DNA of 64,000 nt, taken from contig OY756971.1 of assembly GCA_963580455.1 (NCBI GenBank), positions 18,933,001 through 18,997,000 of the forward strand. The letters are read 5' to 3'. This document shows, piece by piece, positions 54,943-64,000 of the stretch (positions are counted from its first letter, which is position 1; every line of letters starts with the position of its first letter). Source of the stretch: Euonymus europaeus (lineage: Eukaryota; Streptophyta; Magnoliopsida; Celastrales; Celastraceae). The translations under genes and the position numbers were made by a program. A model generated the notes under the pieces. That model saw only the letters and a program-made list of their open reading frames with translations. It was not told where the DNA came from and searched no databases.

Positions 54943-57490
54943 AGATATGGTTTCGGATCTGGCCACCACTGACGACGGATCGACGCACCACCATCACCAT
55001 TGAGTTCATCTCGACAATAGGCATCGGTTCCACCTTTCGATAGGAAAAAAAATACTCGTTGGAGGCTGGATTTTGACGAAGGGAGGGGAGAGAGAGAAAA
55101 GTAAGTAAGAAAGTGAGAAAGTGAGAGAGTAATGAGTTTCAAAAGCCCCCTAAAGTTTTTCTTGAGTTTTGAAATGTTTGGGTCAACTTTACCATAGTTA
55201 CTTTATTTAACTTGAGTAGTTATATTATTTGAGTTTTGAAAATTATCCTAGTCAGCAGCTTAGTCATGTCTCACTATGCTTATGAAAACTTATGAAGATT
55301 TGTCACTAGCACTACCGTATTTTGTCAAGTAATCTTGGTTTCTAGTCCATCAAATTATTAAAAGAAGAGATTGAGACACAATCATTTTGTGGGTCACATG
55401 CAAACTCAACATCAAATCCACATATACCAACCAAGTATCTTCGCTTTAATATCTACTAATGAACAAGTAATCATGAAAAATAAAGAATTGAAAAGCTACT
55501 TATAATTTCATACTTTCCTCACTTCAAAAAATATCCAGTGGTCCACTATCAAAATAGCACAACAATGAACAGTCAACTTGCAAAACGACGCGTTTCAAGT
55601 TTCATAGGCTTTCACACAACAATTCCGCTAGGGGTATGAACTGTTAAATTAAGATACTTTAAACTGAATATATAAAACCTGTCAAATTAAATTTATTTAA
55701 GCCATGGTTTAAAAAACCAAACCGACCAATTGAGGCCCTATGAAAGTCCAAAAAATGAGGTTCAATTAAGCATCTTCAACTTATAAATTCATTACATTGA
55801 ATGAAATCAAATAATAATAAATTTAATTTAAAAATAAAAAATACAAACTCTTCTTACTTTTTGGTGTGCAAAATTATGTATTAAATCGTTGTAATTAAGT
55901 TTAGCTGTCTTTTTTTTTCTTCAATAGACAATATTGTCAAACTGTTCAATCCATATTTGTGACATAGTTTATCGGAGATAGTTCATTATGAACTTCAGCT
56001 TGGAGTAACTTCTTTTGATAGTAGCTACGATAATAATTTGTATAGTCAATATTAATAGGCTCAATTGGACTCCATTTTAATAATTTAGTTGGATACTTAG
56101 AGTCCATTAATTTTATCATGTTAAATATACAAATTTAATCCATTAACATTTAATATTTAAAATGTTAATGTGAGACCCTCTAATTGGGAGAGGCCCTAGG
56201 CGTCTGCCTAGACAGCCTCCCCCTGGAGTTGCCCCTGAGCTAAAACTATAAGCATATCTTCCGTACTCAATCAATAGAAGTGTGTATAAGTGTTCTTACA
56301 TAAAATAGAGTAGGAGCCTACAGGGTTTATCATTTTTTTAATCTCCCCTAGATAGATCAGCTAGACCGAAGGCGGAATTGATCAAAAGCTGCTAAACAAA
56401 CAGACTAAAATGAGTCACTTCAGTCCAAAAAAATTGAAGGACTTTGACATGTTACCTGAATGAAGATGGGTCATTGATTGAAGATTTCGTCGCCGAAATT
56501 GATGAAATTGGTGGCTGCTGATAGGGTATTGAACGCGCAAGGTAAAGGGAAGAGCGCAGTGAAGGGGCATTGTAAGGAATTTTTCCCTGCTTGATTTTAA
56601 AAGATCCTTGAATGCGCGTGAGAATACCAGGGTGTTGGCTGTCTCAGCGTGAACAAGCTATGAAGTTGACAGTATTAAGCTTTTACACTCCCAACCATGA
56701 GGGCTAAGCTTCATGCTTTCCAAGTTCATTGATTTAAAGTGACAATCAATCAATGATTTACTTTACATACAAAGACCTCTCATACAAATCTACTCATTAC
56801 TTGATGCATTTAAAAATTGTGACGATTATCATTTTCGCTCATCCAATTATGTTAGGATTTAGGACCATAATAAGTACCACATATTACTATCCTTGGCCAT
56901 GAGTCAATTTTATAGGCCAACTTGTCCTTTATTGGCTCAACAATCGACCCAGAAATCAGGATGATAATATCACTCCATCCATGTATAGGTGAGTCAGTTG
57001 GCAATTATCGGTTGTTAAAAAGACCAAAAGTAAATTAAAAAAGCTCAAATGACTCATTATCTGCTCATCATTGGTCCGTCGTCGGCCTATCATCGATTTT
57101 TTTAAAGGGTCCATTGCCAAACTGTGTTAGTTGCTAAGTGACAATCGACCTACTATAGTCAACCGACTCGATTAATGTCCAACCCTAATTGTCCTGGCAC
57201 TAAAAAATGCTGTGTATAATGGATTCCATTGATGCCCGGCTATTCAATTCTCCACTCTCCAATTTTCGAAATAATCGAACGTTGTGAACTATGAAAAAAA
57301 TATGCACTCTTCGTGTAGTACAACACAATCCCAGGCCCAGCTGTAGCTTCAAAAGTTGTTAAATTTGCGCTGTGCATAACTTGTCCTGCAATATGGACGC
57401 CACAGCTGAACATCGAAGACTCCATGTATATGACAACACAGAATCAACATATGTTACTCCTGTGTGCACGGTAGACAACTCGAGTTTAGG
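54943..57490. other. Intergenic DNA
   Basis: No gene supported. A GC-rich palindrome-like piece near 56185-56225 ('ggccctaggcgtctgcctag') stands out from AT-rich surroundings. Near 56960-57110, phrases such as 'gccaattatcggttg' and 'catcattggtccgtcg' look like old repeat text. Confidence 0.45.
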
Positions 57491-58098
57491 TTTATATTTA
57501 GGGATGTTAAAAATATCCGTACCCGACAGATACTCGCACAACTCATCACAAATTATATGAGTATGCCCCATTAATTAATAGGTTGGAATGTTGGATAACG
57601 GGTATGCATATTTTATTAATAAAACAACGGATGGGTACGGGGACGGGTTTGTCGAAATCCAACCCACCACATACCTGTATATATTATTAATTATATATAT
57701 ATGTATATTATTTCAAATATATATGTTATTAATTTTATTATTATTTATAAAATTAACAAGAACAAATAAAAAAAAACTCATAGAAATATATCATTTGTGT
57801 ATATTTAATATTTTAGTAAACGTATTTATTTATTTAATGGGTAATATACATAGTAATCAAACTCATGAATTGACCATGAAATTTTAATGATTTAGGTTTT
57901 AAAATTTATTGTAGTTTTTACAATTGCAGTTGACGAAATGGGTGAATAGGTGGAGATTCCCCTCCCCGATGGGCACGGGAATGGGATAAAAACTAAAATA
58001 TCCAATGTATATTTTTGTGGGGATGAGTAGGAATTTTTTTTAACGGGTACGGGAAGAGGCGAAGGGGTCCTCACCCTATTGACATCCCTATTTATATC
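57491..58098. mobile_element. hAT-type MITE, 592 bp
   Basis: 57499-58090 begins TAGGGATGTTAA and ends TTGACATCCCTA, with inverted similarity extending to the 'ccgtaccc/gggtacgg' blocks. The 8-bp flanks are tttatatt (57491-57498) and tttatatc (58091-58098), 7 of 8 identical, the target-site size of hAT elements. The interior is AT-rich with scattered 'gggtacgggga' pieces and has no coding sequence. Confidence 0.75.
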
Positions 58099-59678
58099 TA
58101 ATCTTGGGCTAGCAAAATTCGGGTAGGATAATATCAAATGTTTAGGAAATATTCGGATATATGGACCCGAATTGGTTTGAATTTTTAGATGTATTTAATT
58201 GACATACTTGAATTGGTTCAAATCCCAACAAGTAAACCGGACAATAATCCAATATGAGTTAGGATCCAAACAACTAAATCAGACTAGATTTTTGTGTTTG
58301 GATCCGAACTCGATTTTAAATTAGAAAAAATTGATTCATTTAAACCCTAAATTCGGATTTATAACCTATGTTCAAACTTAATTTAATTTGGGCTAGAGAA
58401 ATTGATCATCCGAATCAGATATAATTTTATCACCCCTAATCCAATCTTCAAATCACAAATTTTTATGATATAATTCTCATTTTGTTTATTATAAAAGACC
58501 ACATATGTTTGATAAAGGAACATTGAATATTGTTAGGGATGACATAAAAAATCGACCCACACACTATTTGTAGGGTAACCGATCTGTTTAAAATCTTAGA
58601 ATCAATCTTATAGGGTTTGGAATCGATTTTGTTTTTTATTTTAAACCTGTCAAAATTTCGGGTTGGTTTTGATTTTTGATGTTGGGTTTAGGATATCCGA
58701 ATTGATTAATAAGCGGTTAGGATACCTTAATCAAAACTATCTTGAACCCGATCCTATTCTTAATTATAAGTAAGTTTTGAAAAATATTAGTGAGTATATT
58801 AGTAAAAGGATTTGAAACGGTTTCGATTTTGAAAATCTAAATAATTTTTTAAACAATTTTGGTATAAAATATCTTAAATGAAAAACGTTTTAATATTCTT
58901 TAATTGGAAGGTGCCAAAGTCATTGCCATCCTATAGAAGTTGGATAATGTTAATAGTCCGTTTGTTTCACAATTGTATTTTATAGTTTCAAGCTGTAAAA
59001 ATTGTTGAGCTTAAAACTATGAAAAATGTTGTGTAAAAAACTTAAGCTGTATAAAAAGCTGTAGGGTGTTTAATTCATTTTTTCTTTAAATTAATTTTGT
59101 AGATACAATTAAAAAAATGTATTACAATAAAAAGTTATGAAAAACTTTTAAGATTCAAAGGGTCAATTATGTAATGTGGTTGTAAAATACTGTGGGTCTC
59201 ATAATTTTAAGTGTGAAAAGTTATGAGGTGACAACATTTTATTTTGCATAATTTAAAGTTGTGGGATCCACAACTTAAGTTGTATGCCTGTGTCGTTTAA
59301 TTGACACAATATTTTATACCGATATCACAGCTTTAAGTTGTGCGAAATGTAAAATAAATATTGGCTCCCAATTTAAAATATCACAAAAGTGTACAAATAT
59401 AAATATTATTTATGAATTTAAATTTTGAATCCTGAATTTACCATCAAATCTTGCGATATTGATACTGCCATGTAAAATTATATAAAGAATTAATGATGTT
59501 TTGTTTTTAAATAACTAGTACCACCTATGAAAAGGTTCGTGTGTTAGACCAGCGGCTCAGCCGGTCACCGGTACCCGTGATCTGCCGATCTTTTTACCAA
59601 AGCCAACAAAAAAAAAATTACCCGATTCGAGACTCGCTGGACGTACACTGACAGTTATACCCGCTCATTTACTCGTTC
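58099..59678. other. Intergenic DNA and promoter of the auxilin-like gene
   Basis: AT-rich, with repeated 'gttgtggga/aagttgtg' text at 58980-59350 that may be an old MITE. The last 150 bases, GC-richer, are probably the core promoter. Confidence 0.4.

Positions 59679-59718
<40 letters not shown>
59679..59718 (+). repeat. (CT)n(CA)n microsatellite in the leader of the auxilin-like gene
   Basis: A CT run of about 20 bp passes directly into a CA run of about 20 bp, some 116 bp upstream of the start codon, probably in the 5' UTR. CT-rich leaders are common near plant transcription starts. Confidence 0.85.
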
Positions 59719-59833
59719 TTTCCGGACCTGTTCTCCTTCTCTCTCCGTGACGACTGATAGTCACTCGCACAGAGGAAGTAAGGAGGAAGAAGAAGACAGA
59801 CTTGTTTCGAAAGCGCGTGTTCCCAAGAGAGCA

Positions 59834-62800
59834 ATGGAGTATCATCACCAAGCTTCCTCTGCTCCTCTGGCCAGGAAACTCTCCAACGGCTACAGCATAT
59901 ACGACGGCGTTTTTAGTGGTCCGGCGAAACTGGGTTCTCGAGTGGAGAATTACGGAGAGATTTTTGGTGGCTCGGGCCCCGTGTCTTCAATTCCGATTCT
60001 CGATGTGCCGGAGCTGAATGAGGGGAAGGTCTCCGAGGATGTACGGATCCCGAGGCTTGATTACTCGAAGATTTTTGGCGGTTTTGGAGACTCCGATTCT
60101 GCGGTGTCGTATGAGGAGTTGTTTGCTAAGCCAAACGAAGTGAGAAAGTCTTCTTCGGAATCTCGGTGAGTTCACTTACTGGCTTAGCTTTATACATCTA
60201 TTCGTTTTGTCTATTATTGTATTCCGCTTGAAATGGAAAGTTAAAGCTTGGTCTTGTAATTGTTTTCCCTTCTCGTCACTGAAGTTAAACTACTTTGTTG
60301 GTTCACTAGAAACTCTGCATTTTATCCGAGAAAATCAGGTTGATGCTTTTTGACCATGGGAGTAAATACGGAAAATCATTGTGCAATATTTAATGAGGGG
60401 GATTATTTACCATGAAAAAAATAGCCTCCATTTATGTCATTATTCTATCTGAAAATTATGGGAAAATGTTAGTGCTGGCTGAAACTGAATTGGAGGGAAT
60501 GGCCCTAGAGTTATGTAAAACCTGTGGGTGATAAAATCGAGAGAATTTTTATAGGAGGCAGTAGGAAGTGGGGAGGAAGATCTAAAAAGACATAACTTGG
60601 AAGTAGTAATAAATAATATGGATTCAATAAGAGTTGATGAAAGTACAATCCTAGATAGAAGTGAATGGGAAAAATGATAGGTAGTGGATTCCCATCGATT
60701 TTCTAGGGACTCATGTTGTGATTGTTGTCAATTGCAAACTATTGGGATAAAGACTCGGATGGCGATGACAAGTTTTGCAACTGTGACTGAAGACATCCAT
60801 CAGAAAGCTATTTAGTTTTATTAACATGAGTGAAGAAAATTATGCTTTTTGATAAAAAAAAATTATTCTATTTTATGGGGATTCGTAGAATTTATTAGAG
60901 GATACATCAAATCCATGAAAAAGGTGTGTTTATTATGTTGTAGATGGATCTTGGAGGCCTAATAGTTGGTGTGTTCGTGAACTAGTAGATGACTGGGGAC
61001 TCAATTTCAGTCAAAGCAAGGATGTCATCTGTCACTAGTAGGTTTAGATTTCTTTTTAGACTTAAAATCATATTTGGTATAAGCACATGTATGTACTGTG
61101 ACTATTAAGTATCATATAAATATTTTCTATGCATATAAATATATTTAATAACTTATTACTGAAAATGGATTGAATCTTACGATTCACGATACAAAATTTT
61201 ACCTCACCGATTCAATCCGATCTGACAACCTTGACTGTGAGAGCCTACCTAAGTTGATGATCACTCCTAGGCTACGACTCTGTGCTATTGGCTTGTAAAG
61301 ATAATTTCCTGACGAGGAGACAAGATGCAATTTCCTCTTAGTTGTGACTTTATTCTCATAATTAATGAGCATCACAAAAGCTTATTAAAAAACCCTTTTC
61401 TATTGGTTCTTCACGATGTAATCCATATCAAAGCATCAATCAAACTCTATTATTTTATAAGAGATTTCGTAAACATGGGTAGGTTGTCAAGTTTAAATTT
61501 TAGGCTATGAATACTTCCAAATTTCCTAGTTATTACAATTGGAATGGGATATCAATGACAAAAGAGAAAGAGAAGGAAAAGAAGAAAGTTCTGAGGAGAT
61601 CTAGTTGTTCTCTTCTCTTGCTATTTATTCATAATTTGTGTTATAATTGACTTTATAGGCTTCACAATGTCACTAGAAATGAAGCATCGTCTTTGATAGT
61701 GGATTCAAAATACTAAATTGTGAGGTTTATCTTATGATTTGTATTCTTGTGTAGGACTCTGGGAAATGCAGGATCCTATGGAGAAAAGTTGGATGCTTCT
61801 AAGTTCTCAGAAGACATAAACGTGTCCTCACATGAAGCTTCCTATGATGGTGTGAAACAATTCAATGTATCCTATCAAAAGACTCATCAAGGAATTGGGC
61901 AGGGGACTAATGGAACAACGCATATTGCTCATCTCCATGCTGTTCCTGGTTTTGCTTGTTTAATCAATGAAATTCCCTCCCAAAAGTCTGAAGGAGGCAA
62001 GTCAACACCTGCAGTAATAGATAGTGCTCATTTTAACGTTAAATTCCATGAGGGAAAAATGGAAGGCAGTCCTCGCAAGAATGCCAGGTCAGTTCCTGGA
62101 CTTTGTGATACTGCCAAGAAGACATCTAAAAGTGGGAATTGTAATCGATCCAATTCAAATGAAATTTTATTTGATTCATTTAAAATTGATTTCAGTCATC
62201 TTTCTTCGAGAGTACCACCAGCTTCAAAATCATCACCTCACGTGGGTAATAATAAGTTTCATTTCCAGAAATCAGCGGCTTCAAAGATTGAGGATTCTGG
62301 ACGTGACGCTCCTGAAAGTGCTTCTGGTAACTGTTCTCCACCTTATTTTGATGAGGAAGTTGATGCAAATTCAGTTGCTGCTGCATCTGCAGCTGCTGTT
62401 AGAAAGGCGATAGAGGAGGCTCAAGTGAGGATAAAAATTGCGAAAGAATTAATGCAAAGAAGGAAGGGAAATCTTCAAAATCACGTGAAACTGAACTTTG
62501 ATGACTTGAAAGCTGAGAAATGTGACATCAAGGAAAATAAATCAAAAGATAAGAAGGCTTGGGATATTTGTGGAAGAGTTGATAAGCCCATGCAACTTTT
62601 TGCCGGGATGCAAGTGCCAAATGCCAAACCAAACCAAGTAAGTCCTTGCTTCATAGACAGCAAAGAATCTACTGTGGCTATAGGAGCTGTTGGAATAATG
62701 GAAAACAAGGAGTTCAGGTTAGCTCAAGCGGATCATCGGCAGGAAGCAACAGAAGATGTAAAAGCAGCTAAACAGTTTTGTGCACTTGCAAATACAGATG

Positions 62801-64000
62801 TGTGTGGAGATGCAGTGTTGAAGCATGAGCTTGAAAACAATAGAAAGGAAAACATTCAATCACAAAACAAGTTTGAATTGAAGGAGAAAAAAACATTTAT
62901 GGAAATCCCCGAGATGTCAGAGGAATGTGATATGATACCGATATCTGTTGATGCTTATGAACTCCAGAGGCTTGAAGGAAAATTAAACTCTGAGTTGAAA
63001 GAATGTTCCAACAAATTTAATTCAATTGAAAAGATTCATGATCAGGAAGAAAATAAAGAAAAATTAGGAAATGCTCAAGAGCTGCAAGAATCCGAGCAGA
63101 AAGTAAACTTGTCAAATGGAGATCAAATATGTAAAATTATCTTGAAAGAGCTTCAATATCCCTCAGAAGATGAGAAGAAACTCAGAGAGCCTCATGAAGA
63201 AGGAGTGAATTATTGGTCAAGGAATCTTGAATTGAAAGAAAAAGAGAGGAAGCGAAACGATATTTCTTGGCTAAATGAGAATGAAAAGTCACACGAGGAA
63301 CCTTGTGAGTGGATTGAACATGTAGAGACACAGGTAGCTGTGTGGACACTGGAAGAAAATAAGGAAGAGACTGTTTCCAATTGGTACAATGAGAAGAAGT
63401 CAGAAGAAGTTTATCAGCCGAAGGTAAATGAGGTCAGACATGATGTCTACAATGATAGGGAGGAAAGTCCAGAGACAGTGGAGGAAGTGTATGAGATCAA
63501 AGATAAGAGTGTTCCTAAAGAGACTGGGGAGAATGTGGAAAAACTTGAAGATGCTAACCAGGGGAATGAAAATGAGGAGAGATGGGATCAAACCAATGAA
63601 TGGGTACAAACTGAGAGAACAGAATCAGAAATTGATCTGAGGACAGCTGGTGAGATTGAAAATGACACTCAAGCGAACTTAATTGACCAGGAGACTGATG
63701 CTGAGGAATCTGATGATTTGTGTGAGCAGTATGATAATGATGAGCTAAGCCAGGCTCAAGAATCCTATTGGCACGAAGAAGACATAAGAGATATTGATGA
63801 AACTGCTGAGGCACATGCATATGAAGAGATTGGGAGGATGTTGGAAGTAACAGAAGCACTCTTTCATCTCATAAAAAATAAAGAGAAGTCACAAGCAACT
63901 ACAGATGAATATAACAAGGAGAATGGGAACTTTGAAACTAGTGGCCAGGTGCAGTCTACCCTTGAACCCAATGAGGTGGCAAAGCCTTTGAAGGATGCAG
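59834..64000 (+). CDS. Auxilin-like protein (AUL1-type), 5' part; continues past the window
   Basis: Exon 1 is 59834-60165 and exon 2 starts at 61755 and is still open at 64000 (donor cg|gtgag, acceptor tgtag|g, shared Arg codon). The start MEYHHQASSAPLARKLSNGY is the first real ATG; an upstream in-frame GTG at 59747 is unlikely to be used. The N-terminus carries the family blocks YDGVFSGPAKL, NYGEIFGGSGP, SIPILDVPELNEGKVS and LDYSKIFGGFGDSDSAVSYE. Exon 2 encodes a long charged region with an Ala-rich helix (SVAAASAAAVRKAIEEAQVR, near 62370-62430) and Glu/Lys-rich coiled-coil-prone sequence. Known auxilin-like proteins end in a J domain that recruits Hsp70 to uncoat clathrin vesicles; that end lies outside the window. 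No breaks seen in the visible part. Confidence 0.85.
60166..61754 (+). other. First intron of the auxilin-like gene
   Basis: A 1,589-bp GT-AG intron, AT-rich, with no supported gene inside. The small frame at 61325-61510 is chance. Confidence 0.75.

Noticed and set aside
58900..59340. Possible second MITE with 'aagttgtg' repeats
   Set aside because: No convincing inverted ends or target duplication found.
1..64000. CRISPR arrays, phage genes, bacterial operons, rRNA
   Set aside because: Nothing of the kind seen; repeat spacing, introns and gene content are those of a plant nuclear genome.

Overview
The window is nuclear DNA of a flowering plant, most likely a eudicot. It is AT-rich and intron-bearing, with GT-AG splice sites, plant gene families, and dense Ty3/gypsy, Ty1/copia, TRIM, LINE and MITE insertions. 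Species is not determinable by eye. I see no prokaryotic, viral or CRISPR signal.

Genes: (1) a small four-exon plant gene of unknown function, 12344-13092 (+); (2) an LRR receptor-like kinase, 18131-15464 (-), complete in layout but broken by one missing base; (3) a five-exon phenylcoumaran benzylic ether reductase-type NADPH reductase, 40968-42599 (+), apparently intact; (4) a 20S proteasome alpha-1 (PAF-type) subunit, 49047-45625 (-), two exons around a 2.6 kb intron; (5) the 5' part of an auxilin-like gene, 59834 to beyond the window end (+). Broken pieces: a gamma-carbonic-anhydrase fragment (43788-44690), a 3' RLK duplicate (38437-38111) and a 'putative plant transposon protein' relic (8203-9640).

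Mobile DNA by region: 979-8055 is a complete but defective Athila-type element (1,217-bp LTRs, TSD GTGAT, tRNA-Asp primer site). Its reverse transcriptase, RNase H and integrase core are missing, and the protease is joined in frame to the integrase C-terminus. 19660-25251 is a Harbinger-type MITE (TSD TTA) into which a full copia element (19898-25151, TSD TATTA) has jumped; its LTRs look identical and its 1,517-codon polyprotein is open. 28201-28969 is a 5'-truncated LINE tail. 29661-29958 is a TRIM with TSD TAATT. 30026-32601 is a possible Mutator-like element. 37040-38005 is a foldback element with about 390-bp arms and a 9-bp TSD; it sits in the duplicated RLK flank, whose paralogue supplies the empty site. 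39721-40211 is a three-unit tandem repeat with Helitron-like ends. 57499-58090 is a hAT-type MITE.

The genes do not form a pathway; they are independent nuclear loci separated by transposon-derived DNA. No wholly new biological system was found. The most informative structures are the protease-integrase fusion, the nested copia/MITE, the foldback with its paralogous empty site, and the TRIM.
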